From positions 1 to 64,000 of the forward strand of contig CAMBMS010000005.1 of NCBI GenBank assembly GCA_945868845.1: a stretch of 64,000 nucleotides of DNA. Reading direction: 5' to 3'. The notes below the pieces were generated by a model that was not told the DNA's origin, ran no database searches, and worked only from the letters and a program-made list of their open reading frames with translations. The position numbers and the translations under genes are program-made. Every line of letters starts with the position of its first letter. Position 1 is the stretch's first letter. Of the stretch, positions 1-9,015 are shown piece by piece. Origin of the DNA: Asaia bogorensis. Its GTDB lineage: Bacteria > Pseudomonadota > Alphaproteobacteria > Acetobacterales > Acetobacteraceae.

Positions 1-1
1 A

Positions 2-240
2 GGAGAATGGTCCGATACACACCACAAGCTACCCGCGGCCGCGCCGGCGGCACGTGCCCAGTGGCGCACCGCCGAGTGGTTGCCAAAGTATGCGCCATAA
101 CTGAACAACATCGAACGAGACAACGTCAAACGGGTCTGGCACGACCTCAGGCCACATCATCTTGCGCATCAGACGTTCGCCGATCTCAATGTTCTCAAAA
201 CGGCAATCCACTACGCCGTCCATGCACGCAATCAGCAGAG
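2..240 (+). pseudogene. IS630-family transposase remnant (C-terminal DDE part)
   Basis: Frame 2 from the left edge reads a typical IS630/DDE_3 transposase C-terminus: WRTAEWLPKYAP, then a TAA stop at 98-100, then LNNIE and WHDLRPHHLAHQTFADL in the same frame. In live relatives the block reads WLPKYAPELNDIE, so the stop replaces one catalytic-domain residue. The upstream part lies outside the window. The 3' end runs into a short tandem repeat with no recognisable stop or terminal inverted repeat. It is almost certainly inactive. It lies downstream of the rpsA stop and in convergent orientation to it. Confidence 0.8.
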
Positions 241-270
241 CGGAGCAGAGCGGAGCAGAGCGGAGCAGAG
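231..270. repeat. 10-bp tandem repeat, 3 exact units plus one degenerate unit
   Basis: The unit cggagcagag occurs three times exactly at 241-270, preceded by a related unit (atcagcagag) at 231-240. It sits at the 3' end of the transposase relic, 27 bp from the end of rpsA. Such a short array can expand or contract by slippage. No function is evident. Confidence 0.85.
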
Positions 271-296
271 ACGTTGGTCAAAATACGAAGCTCCGC

Positions 297-2015
297 TTAG
301 TTCTCCGTGCCGGCCTGGTTGCGGCGACGGATCGCCGCGCCCAGGATATCGCCCAACGAGGCGCCCGAGTCCGAGGAACCAAATTCGGCCATGGCCTGCT
401 TCTCTTCCTCGACTTCCTTGCCCTTGATAGTGAGCGAGAGCTTGCGAGCGGCGCGATCGACGGCGGTGATTTTCGCATCGACCTTTTCGCCGATGGCGAA
501 GCGGTCCGGGCGCTGATCATCCTTATCGCGCGCCAGCTCGGCACGGCGGATGAAGCCGGTGAGGGCATCGCCCACCTTCACCTCGATGCCGTTCGCCTGC
601 ACAGCGGTAACGATGCAGGTGACAATATCGCCCTTACGCGCTGATTCCAGCGCACCGGCGGCAGGGTCTTCCGCCATCTGCTTGATGCCGAGCGAGATGC
701 GTTCCTTCTCCACGTCAACATCCAGCACCTTCGCCTTGATGACGTCACCCTTGTTGTATTTGGTCATCGCCAGCTCGCCGGGTTGGTCCCAGGAGATGTC
801 GGACATGTGCACCATGCCGTCGATATCGGCGGAGATGCCGATGAACAGGCCAAATTCCGTAATGTTGCGGATCTCGCCTTCGAGCACGGAGCCGATCGGA
901 TGCGCCTCGACGAATTCTTCCCACGGATTATGCTGCACCTGCTTTAGGCCGAGCGAGATCCGGCGCTTGGAGCTGTCCACATCCAGCACCATGACATCCA
1001 CCTCCTGGCTGGTAGCGACGATCTTGCCGGGATGGGCGTTCTTCTTGGTCCAGGACATTTCGGAGACATGCACCAGGCCTTCCACACCTGGCTCCAGTTC
1101 CACGAAGGCGCCGTAGTCGGTGATGTTGGTGACGCGGCCAGTGTATTTGGCGCCTGGCGGGTATTTCACTGCGACGCCTTCCCACGGATCGGCCTCCAGC
1201 TGCTTCATGCCAAGGCTGATGCGCTGCGTGTCGGCATTGAAGCGGATCACCTGTACCTTGACGGGTTGACCGATCGTCAGAGCTTCCGACGGATGATTGA
1301 TGCGGCGCCACGCAATGTCCGTGACATGCAACAACCCATCCACGCCGCCGAGGTCAACGAAGGCTCCATAATCGGTAATATTCTTCACCACGCCATCGAG
1401 GATCATGCCTTCCTTCAGACCCTGGATCAGTTCGCTGCGCTGTTCGGCGCGGGTCTCTTCCAAAACGGCGCGGCGCGACACCACGATGTTGCCGCGCGTG
1501 CGGTCCATCTTCAGGATCTGGAATGGTAAGGGAGAACCCATCAGCGGGCCGACATCGCGCACCGGCCGGATATCGACCTGGCTGCCGGGTAGGAATGCCA
1601 CCGCGCCGCCGAGATCAACGGTGAAGCCGCCCTTGACCCGGCCATAGATGGTGCCGTTGACCCGCTGCTGTGCCTCGAACGCTTTTTCCAGGTTGGTCCA
1701 GGCTTCCTCGCGGCGCGCCTTTTCGCGCGACAGCACGATGGAACCGTCACGGTCCTCATAGCGTTCGACAAACAATTCGATCACATCGCCGGGCTTGACT
1801 TCGGGCTTAGCTCCCGGGGGAGCGAATTCCTTCAGGGCGACGCGGCCCTCGGATTTCAGGCCGACATCGACGATGGCGTATTCGTCGGTAAGGCGGATGA
1901 CGGTGCCGGTGACGACCGAGCCGTCAAACGAGGCATTCTTGCCGAGGACTTCATCCAAGAGGTCGGCGAAATTTTCGCCCTTGAAATGGTCTTGCGCGAG
2001 AGCTTGAGAGGCCAT
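297..2015 (-). CDS. rpsA: 30S ribosomal protein S1
   Basis: This is ribosomal protein S1 (572 aa from the chosen start), which binds mRNA at the small subunit during initiation. Six S1/OB repeats are visible in order, including GTVIRLTDEYAIVDVGLKSE, GRVKGGFTVDLGG, KNITDYGAFVDLGG, TNITDYGAFVELEPG and RNITEFGLFIGI, followed by a more divergent last repeat and an acidic tail. I chose the ATG of MASQALAQDHF because it gives the usual alphaproteobacterial length. An in-frame ATG at 2033 (MEHPHN) is possible. The reading frame stays open further upstream, but that part does not look coding. The gene is the last of aroA-cmk-rpsA and is separated from cmk by a leader of about 207 bp. Confidence 0.95.
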   Translation of the reverse strand: MASQALAQDHFKGENFADLLDEVLGKNASFDGSVVTGTVIRLTDEYAIVDVGLKSEGRVALKEFAPPGAKPEVKPGDVIELFVERYEDRDGSIVLSREKARREEAWTNLEKAFEAQQRVNGTIYGRVKGGFTVDLGGAVAFLPGSQVDIRPVRDVGPLMGSPLPFQILKMDRTRGNIVVSRRAVLEETRAEQRSELIQGLKEGMILDGVVKNITDYGAFVDLGGVDGLLHVTDIAWRRINHPSEALTIGQPVKVQVIRFNADTQRISLGMKQLEADPWEGVAVKYPPGAKYTGRVTNITDYGAFVELEPGVEGLVHVSEMSWTKKNAHPGKIVATSQEVDVMVLDVDSSKRRISLGLKQVQHNPWEEFVEAHPIGSVLEGEIRNITEFGLFIGISADIDGMVHMSDISWDQPGELAMTKYNKGDVIKAKVLDVDVEKERISLGIKQMAEDPAAGALESARKGDIVTCIVTAVQANGIEVKVGDALTGFIRRAELARDKDDQRPDRFAIGEKVDAKITAVDRAARKLSLTIKGKEVEEEKQAMAEFGSSDSGASLGDILGAAIRRRNQAGTEN

Positions 2016-2152
2016 GTTGTGTGGGTGTTCCATGTGCGGGGTCCGGTCCGATGCCGGAGGGTCCGTCGGGATTGCGCGAACCGCTGGCACGATGGCCGGG
2101 CGGCATACGGCTTGCCCGCGCGGATGGCGGGCCGGGTTTCTGGTGGGGCGGA

Positions 2153-2180
2153 GAGATACGCCGATCCTGCGGCGAGTCAA
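2153..2180 (-). promoter_or_regulatory. Candidate rpsA promoter
   Basis: Read on the minus strand, TTGACT (2180-2175) and TATCTC (2158-2153) are separated by 16 bp, in the leader between cmk and rpsA. This resembles a sigma-70 promoter and would give rpsA expression independent of aroA-cmk. It rests on sequence match only. Confidence 0.35.
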
Positions 2181-2222
2181 GGAACGGGTTGAAAAACCAG
2201 CGGGAAACAGGCCGGATTTGGC

Positions 2223-2879
2223 TTAATTCCTCGAAGCCAGCCGCGCATGGGCGAGAGCTAGGACCTCGGCGAACACGGCGTCGGCGTCGAGGGTGGTCGT
2301 GTCCAGGATCACCGCGTCATCAGCCGGTTTCAGGGGGGCGGCGGCGCGGGCGGCATCCTGTGAGTCGCGGGCGCGCATATCAGCCTCCACCTGGTCGTAC
2401 GGCGCCGGGGTGCCCTTGGCTTGCCGTTCCAGAAAGCGACGGCGGGCACGCTCCGCCAAGCTGGCGGTGACGAAGATTTTCAGCCGCGCTTCAGGAAAGA
2501 TGACAGTGCCGATATCGCGGCCATCCAGCACCGCGCCACCGGAGCGACCGAAACCACGCTGGAAATCCAGCAGGGCAGCGCGCACTCCGGGAATGGCGGC
2601 GACGGCGGCCGCGGCGGCGTCGGCTTGTGGGCCGCGTAGGTCGGGGCGTTGCAGATCCGCCGGGGTGAGCGCGCTGGCCGCCGCGGTGGCGGTGGCCGGA
2701 TCGGCGGGATCGCCGCCTGCATCCAGCACAAGCCGCCCGGTGGCACGATATAGCAGGCCGGTGTCGAGATAGGGCAGGCCCAGCGTCGCGGCGAGCCGAC
2801 GCGCCAGGGTGCCCTTGCCGGCGGCGGCGGGGCCGTCGATAGCGATAGTAAAGGGCCCGATGGTAATAGGCGTGCTCAC
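2223..2879 (-). CDS. cmk: Cytidylate kinase
   Basis: The product (218 aa) phosphorylates CMP and dCMP with ATP in pyrimidine nucleotide metabolism. The P-loop GPAAAGKGT lies at residues 16-24, and the CMP-kinase motif [13 protein letters not shown] is at mid-protein, followed by the [11 protein letters not shown] region of the lid. Length is normal for the family. The start overlaps the aroA stop by 4 bp (ATGA type), so the two are translationally coupled. The aroA-cmk-rpsA order is widespread in Alphaproteobacteria. Confidence 0.95.
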   Translation of the reverse strand: MSTPITIGPFTIAIDGPAAAGKGTLARRLAATLGLPYLDTGLLYRATGRLVLDAGGDPADPATATAAASALTPADLQRPDLRGPQADAAAAAVAAIPGVRAALLDFQRGFGRSGGAVLDGRDIGTVIFPEARLKIFVTASLAERARRRFLERQAKGTPAPYDQVEADMRARDSQDAARAAAPLKPADDAVILDTTTLDADAVFAEVLALAHARLASRN

Positions 2880-4216
2880 AATGCGAGGTTGGCGCCGAGG
2901 CCGTTCATCAACGTCAGGAAACCCGGAAAGCTGGTGTCGATGAAGGCGACGTCGTCCACCCGCGCCGGGCTGGCCGCGACGAGACCAAGGACGACAGCGC
3001 TCATCGCTAGGCGATGGTCCATATGGGTTTCGGCTAACCCGCCGCCCGGCAGCGGCGCGCCGGTGCCGTGCACGAGCAGATCGTCGCCCTCGATTTCGAC
3101 CCGTGCGCCGTTGCCGGCGAGCAGGGCGGCGGTGGCGGACAGGCGATCGCTTTCCTTCACCCGCAACTCCTTCAGCCCGCGCATGCGCGTGGTGCCCTGG
3201 GCGCTAGCGGCGGCGACGGCGAGGATGGGAAATTCGTCGATCATGCTGGGCGCGCGCTCGGCCGGCACATCAATGCCGCGCAGTACACCATGGCGGACAA
3301 GGAGATCGCCCACGGGTTCACCGCCTTCCAGGCGACGGTTCTCTACCGTGATGGCGGCGCCCATTTCCTCTAGACATTTCAGCAGGCCGGCGCGTAGCGG
3401 ATTGAGGCCTACGCCCGTGATTTTTACGTCTGAGCCAGGCACCAGCAAGGCGGCAACCAGCGGGAAAGCGGCTGAGGAAATATCGCCGGGGACCAAAATA
3501 TTGGCGGCACGCAGCTCTGGCTGACCGGTAAGGTGGATGATCCGCCCACCACCGACAATTTCCACCTCAACCGTGGCGCCAAAATGGCGTAGCATGTTTT
3601 CGCTGTGATCGCGGGTTGCTTCCGGCTCCTCTATCCGGGTGATGCCCGGCGCGTTCAGGCCGGCCAGCAGCAGTGCCGACTTCACCTGCGCCGACGGTAC
3701 AGGGACACGGTATTCCAGCGGCAGTGCCTCGCGTGCACCCTCGATCGCCAGCGGCAGGCGGCCGCCTTCACGCGATGCGAATCGGGCGCCGGTGGCGGCG
3801 AGCGGATCCATCACCCGACGCATCGGGCGGCCGCGTAGGCTGCCATCTCCGGTCATCACAGCGAAGAGTGGATGGCTGGCCAGGATGCCGCACAGCAGGC
3901 GCGCGGCGGTGCCAGAGTTGCCCATGTCCAGCACATCGGCGGGTTCCGTTAGCCCGCCGATGCCACGCCCGGCGACCCGCCAGGCACCCGGCCCGTCCTG
4001 CGTCACCTCAGCCCCCAGGGCGCGCATGGCGGCGGCGGTGCGCAGCACGTCCTCGCCTTCCAGAAGGCCGGAGATGCGAGTTTCCCCCACCGCGAGCGCG
4101 CCGAACATCAGGGCGCGGTGGCTGATGGATTTATCACCAGGCACGCGCAGACTGCCTTTCAGCGCCCCAACCGGGCGGTTGGCCGTGAGCGGTCGGGGTG
4201 CGAGAGCATCGGTCAT
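2876..4216 (-). CDS. aroA: 3-phosphoshikimate 1-carboxyvinyltransferase (EPSP synthase)
   Basis: This enzyme (446 aa) joins shikimate-3-phosphate and PEP in the shikimate pathway. Visible motifs are [20 protein letters not shown] (residues 23-42), [10 protein letters not shown] (98-107), SAQVK (175-179), TRDHSENML (201-209) and KESDRL. The RDHSE and SAQVK blocks resemble class II EPSP synthases, whose best-known member is CP4. The glycine of GNSGTA (G102) matches the glycine of sensitive class I enzymes, and the class II NPTR block reads NPLR. The gene is divergent from the TIGR02300 gene and coupled to cmk. Confidence 0.95.
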   Translation of the reverse strand: MTDALAPRPLTANRPVGALKGSLRVPGDKSISHRALMFGALAVGETRISGLLEGEDVLRTAAAMRALGAEVTQDGPGAWRVAGRGIGGLTEPADVLDMGNSGTAARLLCGILASHPLFAVMTGDGSLRGRPMRRVMDPLAATGARFASREGGRLPLAIEGAREALPLEYRVPVPSAQVKSALLLAGLNAPGITRIEEPEATRDHSENMLRHFGATVEVEIVGGGRIIHLTGQPELRAANILVPGDISSAAFPLVAALLVPGSDVKITGVGLNPLRAGLLKCLEEMGAAITVENRRLEGGEPVGDLLVRHGVLRGIDVPAERAPSMIDEFPILAVAAASAQGTTRMRGLKELRVKESDRLSATAALLAGNGARVEIEGDDLLVHGTGAPLPGGGLAETHMDHRLAMSAVVLGLVAASPARVDDVAFIDTSFPGFLTLMNGLGANLAL

Positions 4217-4340
4217 GCGGGACGTTCCCAGGGGGCTAGCGAGCGGTGCGGCCGCTTAGCATGCGGGGGAAATATTTGACAGCCGGGCATGGGAATGGCA
4301 TGGCGCCGGGCTCCTGTTTCTCCCTTGACGAGGCTAGACG

Positions 4341-4673
4341 ATGGCGAAGCCCAAACTCGGCACCAAGCGCATCTGCAATACCTGCAATGCCCGTTTCTAT
4401 GATTTGGAAAAAACGCCCGCTGTCTGCCCTAAATGTGGGGCCGAGCAGCCTATCGAAGTACCACGCCCGCGCCGCGCCGGCGGCAATGTGGCCGAAGATA
4501 AGCGTCCGAAGAAGCCCATCCCTGCCCCGAGTGCGGAGGACGCGGAGATCGAGGTGGAGGGCGTGGAAGACGTGGAGGAGGATGTGATGGAAGACACCTC
4601 CGACCTCGAGGACGATGCCGACGCCATCGGGCCAGAGATTGAAGTCGCGCCGGATGTCGACGAGGAGCGGTAG
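4341..4673 (+). CDS. TIGR02300 family protein (zinc-ribbon N-terminus, acidic tail)
   Basis: This is a 110-aa protein of the alphaproteobacterial TIGR02300 family, with unknown function. The N-terminus carries two CxxC pairs (CNTC at residues 14-17, then CPKC) around the FYDL segment, as in a small zinc ribbon. The C-terminal half is very acidic, with runs of E, D and V, and probably disordered. Its place directly divergent from aroA is typical of the family. The stop is followed 5 bp later by a perfect inverted repeat. Confidence 0.85.
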   Translation: MAKPKLGTKRICNTCNARFYDLEKTPAVCPKCGAEQPIEVPRPRRAGGNVAEDKRPKKPIPAPSAEDAEIEVEGVEDVEEDVMEDTSDLEDDADAIGPEIEVAPDVDEER

Positions 4674-4678
4674 GGCAC

Positions 4679-4708
4679 GTTTTCGAGTCCGGTACAGGAC
4701 TCGAAAAC
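4679..4708 (+). terminator. Perfect 12-bp hairpin after the TIGR02300 gene
   Basis: The arms gttttcgagtcc and ggactcgaaaac are exact reverse complements with a 6-base loop (ggtaca). It starts 5 bp after the stop codon, where a terminator is expected. There is no clear T-run after it (tgcctctt), so it may work as a 3'-end stabiliser or a factor-assisted terminator. Confidence 0.6.
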
Positions 4709-5129
4709 TGCCTCTTACGCCGGAAGTACTAGCAACAGCTGGTTCACCGGGTGCAACGTTCTGCTTTTTCCCGCGCTGCGTGACCGTTGCCAAAATGTCG
4801 CCAACCGTGCGCTAATCACACATCAGACGCAGCAGCGCCGTGGCGATGGGCCGCAGGGCAACCACCGCGCACAGGCCATCAAACCTATAAGAGCCGGTGC
4901 CGCCCCGGCCGATCTGTTTGGCGATTTCTTCGCCAGGCAGTTCACACGTGATCGAAGTAGCTTACCGGTTCCCGGAGTCCGCCGCCGCGCACGGTTCGCT
5001 AGAGCGGCGGCATTAGACGACACGGGCGCTGAAATTGCCGGTCAGCGCCTCGGCCAGGATCGCGGAGGATGGTATGACGAGTTGGCAAGGTTGCTCGTGT
5101 TCAGCTTGTCCCACCGCTCGGGGCGCCGT
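4709..5129. other. 421-bp intergenic region with a possible minus-strand coding relic
   Basis: No intact gene is supported here. On the minus strand, 4957-4812 reads a protein-like segment ending ELPGEEIAKQIGRGGTGSYR, then FDGLCAVVALRPIATALLRL and a TAG stop. It is closed upstream by a stop after about 48 codons and has no usable start. It could be the last part of a decayed gene. I do not recognise the family, and chance is not excluded. Confidence 0.25.
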
Positions 5130-5681
5130 ATGAGTGGCGCCATGCGTGTATCGATTCTGATTTGCCTGGGCCTGCTGATGATCCAACCGGCAGCAGCCCA
5201 GACCCGAACCCCCGCACCGCGCAGCGGGCCGGAGGCACTCGGCACCTTCGAGGACTGGACCGCCGCGCGCCATCAGGAAGATGGCCGCACGGTGTGCTAC
5301 GCCTTCACCAAGCCCACCAAATCCGCGCCCCCCGTGCAAGGACGCGGCGAAGTGGTGCTGACGGTGACGCAACGCCCGACTGGACGCGACGCGGTGGCCA
5401 TCACCGCCGGCTTCATCTTTCCGCCGAATGCCGATGTGAGCGTGAATATCGATTTGACCGCGCTGAGCTTCTATACCAACCAGCGCTTTCCGAATCACGC
5501 TGGTTCTTCCGCAGCGTTCGCCAAGGATGGGCCGGCCGTCGTGGCCGCGTTGCAACGCGGCCTGCTGGCAATTTCGCGCGCACCAGGGCCCCGCAATATT
5601 CCGGTGGAAGATACGTTTAGTCTGCGCGGCTTCCGCCAGGCCTACGCGGCCATCGTCAAGGCCTGTCCGGCGGCGCGGTGA
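5130..5681 (+). CDS. Invasion-associated locus B (IalB)-like exported protein
   Basis: The protein (183 aa) has a signal peptide ([19 protein letters not shown], cleavage before QTRTP) and an IalB-like domain with [21 protein letters not shown] and a late Cys (VKACPAAR) that may pair with it. It is expected in the periplasm. IalB relatives are common in Alphaproteobacteria, and their biochemical role is poorly known. The start may be the ATG at 5130 or at 5142, which begins the signal peptide directly. The stop overlaps the rlmN start by 1 bp, implying cotranscription. Confidence 0.75.
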   Translation: MSGAMRVSILICLGLLMIQPAAAQTRTPAPRSGPEALGTFEDWTAARHQEDGRTVCYAFTKPTKSAPPVQGRGEVVLTVTQRPTGRDAVAITAGFIFPPNADVSVNIDLTALSFYTNQRFPNHAGSSAAFAKDGPAVVAALQRGLLAISRAPGPRNIPVEDTFSLRGFRQAYAAIVKACPAAR

Positions 5682-6844
5682 TGGCAGATACCATTCTCGA
5701 CCTGAGTGCAAGCGAGCGGGAACGCATCCTCGCCAAATCGGCGTTGTTCGATCCACCCGGTGTGGCGCTGGCGGATGGGCGTCGCGACCTAGTCGGGCTG
5801 ACGCGCGAGGAGATGGCGGCGGAGATGGCGGCGATCGGCGAGAAACCATTTCGCGCCAAGCAGATTTGGCATTGGATCTACCATCAGGGCGCGACCGATT
5901 TTTCGCGCATGAGCTCGATCGCGCGGCCCTTGCAGGAACGGCTGGCGGAACGCTTTGTCGTCGGGCGGCCCGAGGTAGCGGCGCAGCAGACCAGCTCGGA
6001 TGATGCTCGCAAATTTCTGTTCCGGTTCCGTGACGGACAGGAAGTGGAGACGGTTTATATTCCCGATCGCGTCGCAGACCGTGGCGCGGTCTGTATTTCA
6101 TCACAGGTCGGTTGCACGCTTTCGTGCCGGTTCTGCCACACGGGGACGCAGAAACTCGCGAGAAATCTAGGGACCGCCGAGATCGTCGGGCAATTCATGG
6201 CGGCGCGGGATGCCTATGGCGAATGGCCGAGCCCGAAGGGAGATACGCCTCGCCTGCTTTCCACCATCGTGCTGATGGGGATGGGGGAGCCGCTGTATAA
6301 CTACGCCAACGTGGCGAAGGCGATGCGGATCGTGATGGATGGCGAGGGCATCGCGCTGTCGCGGCGGCGGATCACGCTATCCACATCGGGCGTGGTGCCA
6401 ATGATGGATCGGGCGGGGGATGAGCTGGGGGTGAACCTGGCGGTGTCCTTGCACGCGGTGCGCGACGACCTGCGCGACGAGCTGGTACCGTTGAATCGTA
6501 AATATCCAATCAAGGAATTGATGGCGGCGTGCCGGCGCTATCCGGCGGCTTCCAACGCGCGGCGGATCACGTTCGAGTATGTGATGCTGAAGGATGTGAA
6601 TGACAGCGAGGCGGATGCGCGTGAGCTGGTGCGGCTGATCGCGGGGATACCGGCGAAGGTGAATTTAATTCCATTCAATCCCTGGCCGGGTTCGCAATAC
6701 GAGACCAGCCCGCGCGCGGCGATCGAGCGGTTCGCGTGGATTGTGAATGATGCCGGTTTTTCTTCCCCGGTGCGCAATCCGCGCGGTCGAGATATTCTGG
6801 CAGCGTGCGGGCAATTGCGCACGGAATCCCAGCGCTTGCGTTAA
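5681..6844 (+). CDS. rlmN: 23S rRNA (adenine2503-C2)/tRNA methyltransferase RlmN
   Basis: This radical-SAM enzyme (387 aa) methylates C2 of A2503 in 23S rRNA and A37 of some tRNAs. The 4Fe-4S ligands are C145, C149 and C152 in [11 protein letters not shown]. The SAM-binding GMGEPLYNY and the [15 protein letters not shown] block follow, and the catalytic cysteine is in ILAACGQL near the C-terminus. I chose the ATG at 5681, which overlaps the upstream stop by one base. A GTG one codon earlier is also open. It ends convergently against the EamA gene with a 4-bp overlap. Confidence 0.95.
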   Translation: MADTILDLSASERERILAKSALFDPPGVALADGRRDLVGLTREEMAAEMAAIGEKPFRAKQIWHWIYHQGATDFSRMSSIARPLQERLAERFVVGRPEVAAQQTSSDDARKFLFRFRDGQEVETVYIPDRVADRGAVCISSQVGCTLSCRFCHTGTQKLARNLGTAEIVGQFMAARDAYGEWPSPKGDTPRLLSTIVLMGMGEPLYNYANVAKAMRIVMDGEGIALSRRRITLSTSGVVPMMDRAGDELGVNLAVSLHAVRDDLRDELVPLNRKYPIKELMAACRRYPAASNARRITFEYVMLKDVNDSEADARELVRLIAGIPAKVNLIPFNPWPGSQYETSPRAAIERFAWIVNDAGFSSPVRNPRGRDILAACGQLRTESQRLR

Positions 6845-7731
6845 GCCGCCTTGCGTGTTTGCGACCAGCCAACATAGAGGCCGGCGCACACGATCACCAG
6901 CGAGCCGAGCCAGGTGAAAGCATCGGGAAAATCGCCGAACCAGACATAGCCGACCCCCACCGAGCCGATCAGCTGGAAATACTGGAACGGGGAGACCACG
7001 TTCGCCGGTGCATAGGCCAGGGCGTGCACGATCATATAATGCCCGATGGCACCGATCACGCCGAGGCCGCAGAACAAGAACAAATGCCAGAAGGTGTGCG
7101 GCATTTTCCAAATGAAGGGCAGCACCAGCAGCATGCCGAAGGCGCCGAACAGGGAGCTGTAGATCGTGGTGGTCTCCGGCGGATCGATATTGGCGACCAT
7201 GCGGGTGACGACCTGATAAAGCGCATAACAGACGGCGCTGACCAGCAGCAGCAGGGCCGACCAGTGAAACACCGCACCGCCGGGGCGGATGACGATGAGC
7301 ACGCCGACGAATCCCACCAATACCGCGATGGCGCGACCAGGTGTGGTACGCTCGCCCAACATCGGCCAGGCGAGCAGGGTGACGATCAGCGGCCCCATCA
7401 TGCCGATGGCAGCGGCGTCCGCGATGGGCTGGTAAAAAATCGCCGTAGTGAAGGCGAGGTTGGAGACGAACTGGATCGCCGAACGGGCCAGTTGCAACTT
7501 CGGCCGGCGCGTGCAGAAAAGTCGCCAGCCGCGGCGGGGCAGGAACAGCAGCAGCAGAAAAGCGACATGGCCGAAGAAGCGCGCCCAGGAGATTTGTAAC
7601 GGGCTGTAATGCCCGCCAAGTTGCTTAGAGAAGGCGTTCATCACCGGAAACATCGCCCCCGCCAGGCAGACCAGCAGAATGCCCAGCAGGATGCGCTGTT
7701 CCGGCGAGCCCGAAGCTGTCGGGCGCAGCAT
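6841..7731 (-). CDS. EamA/DMT-family transporter
   Basis: This is an inner-membrane protein of 296 aa with about ten hydrophobic segments and two EamA repeats. The first begins at [20 protein letters not shown] and the second near [19 protein letters not shown]. The substrate cannot be read from sequence. Metabolite export is usual for the family. The start overlaps the end of the old yellow enzyme gene by 1 bp, so the two form a minus-strand pair. Two related transporter loci occur at 54000-55632. Confidence 0.85.
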   Translation of the reverse strand: MLRPTASGSPEQRILLGILLVCLAGAMFPVMNAFSKQLGGHYSPLQISWARFFGHVAFLLLLFLPRRGWRLFCTRRPKLQLARSAIQFVSNLAFTTAIFYQPIADAAAIGMMGPLIVTLLAWPMLGERTTPGRAIAVLVGFVGVLIVIRPGGAVFHWSALLLLVSAVCYALYQVVTRMVANIDPPETTTIYSSLFGAFGMLLVLPFIWKMPHTFWHLFLFCGLGVIGAIGHYMIVHALAYAPANVVSPFQYFQLIGSVGVGYVWFGDFPDAFTWLGSLVIVCAGLYVGWSQTRKAA

Positions 7732-8900
7732 CAGACGGTTTCACGCAGCCCCATGCGATAGGTGGAAGGCTGCACGGTCTTCGCTGATGTGCCGCGCTTG
7801 GATAGCCACGAACCGACCGCCGGTGGCACGATATTGTAGCGCGGGTCGCAATCCAGTTTCTGCGCAGCATCCATCGCCCAGTTGGGATTGTACATCAGTT
7901 CCCGTGCCAACGCGATCAGATCGGCTTTTTGCTCGCGCAGGATTTCTTCCGCGTGGTCGGCGTGGATAATCAGACCGACGGCCATGGTCTTGATATCGGC
8001 CTCACGGCGGATCGCGTCCGCGTAGGGGACCTGATATCCGTAGCCGGTGGAGGGACTGGCGGACGCGACCGGTCGGCCCATCATGCCGCCGGAAGAACAG
8101 TCGATCACATCGACACCCTTGGCCTTCACCTGCTTCGCCAGTTCGATGCTTTGGCGGAGATCCCAGCCCGCGTCGTCCACCACCGAGAAGCGCATGAACA
8201 GCGGCTTGTGGTGGGGCCAATTGGCACGGACGCACTCGGCGATTTCGATGGCGAAGCGCATACGGTTGAGATCGGAGCCGCCGTAATCGTCGTTGCGCTT
8301 GTTGGAGAATGGCGAGAGGAACTGGTGCAATAGATAGCCATGCGCGGCGTGGATTTCCAGAACATCATAACCCGCGGCATCGGCGCGGGCGGCGGCCTTG
8401 CCCCAGTTTTCGACCACGCCGGAGATTTCATCGCGTGACAGGGAGCGTGGCAGTGGCTCGCCCTCGCCGCCATCGGTGACGGCGGAGGCGGAGACGAGTT
8501 CCCATTCATCAAAGCTGGGGATACCAGGGCCGGGCTTCAGCGGCGCGCCGCCTTCCCAGGGGCGGAAGCGGCGCGCTTTGCGGCCGGAATGCCCGATCTG
8601 GATACCCGGGGTTGCGCCCTGGGCGCGGATGAAATCGGCGAGGCGACAGTGGCCGCCCACATGGTCGTCATGCCACAGGCCGAGATCGCCCACGGTGCCG
8701 CAGCCGCGGCGTTCCACCTTGGTGGATTCCACCATCACCAGGCCGCAGCCCCCGACGGCGAATTTACCGACGTTCACCAGATGCCAGTCGGTCGCGTAGC
8801 CGTTGATCGCGGCGTACTGGTGCATCGGCGCCACAACGACGCGATTCTTCAGTGTGATGTCGCGCAACCGCAGTGGCGTGAACAAGAGCGGCGTGGCCAT
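7731..8900 (-). CDS. NADH:flavin oxidoreductase of the old yellow enzyme family
   Basis: The protein (389 aa) is an FMN-dependent ene-reductase of the YqjM/xenobiotic reductase class. The N-terminus LFTPLRLRDITLKNRVVVAP is the FMN-binding start of the TIM barrel. The catalytic block HAAHGYLLHQFLSP is followed by NKRNDDYGGS, and late ALARELMYNPNW closes the barrel. It is expected to reduce alpha,beta-unsaturated carbonyls or related compounds with NAD(P)H. It heads a two-gene minus-strand unit with the EamA transporter and is divergent from the fatty-acid-oxidation-like gene at 9016. Confidence 0.9.
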   Translation of the reverse strand: MATPLLFTPLRLRDITLKNRVVVAPMHQYAAINGYATDWHLVNVGKFAVGGCGLVMVESTKVERRGCGTVGDLGLWHDDHVGGHCRLADFIRAQGATPGIQIGHSGRKARRFRPWEGGAPLKPGPGIPSFDEWELVSASAVTDGGEGEPLPRSLSRDEISGVVENWGKAAARADAAGYDVLEIHAAHGYLLHQFLSPFSNKRNDDYGGSDLNRMRFAIEIAECVRANWPHHKPLFMRFSVVDDAGWDLRQSIELAKQVKAKGVDVIDCSSGGMMGRPVASASPSTGYGYQVPYADAIRREADIKTMAVGLIIHADHAEEILREQKADLIALARELMYNPNWAMDAAQKLDCDPRYNIVPPAVGSWLSKRGTSAKTVQPSTYRMGLRETV

Positions 8901-9015
8901 GATCGTATCTTCCTCTCCTTTGCGCCAGGTACCCGGCGGCGGACTACCATAGACGCCAAGTGGACGAGGCGCGAGAGGCCGACTAGCCTGCCAGCCAACA
9001 AACGGAGGGCCATTT

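Noticed and set aside
5013-6104. A 363-codon minus-strand frame over ialB and rlmN
   Set aside because: Both plus-strand genes have clear family motifs there. The antisense frame has low-complexity Arg/His-rich sequence.
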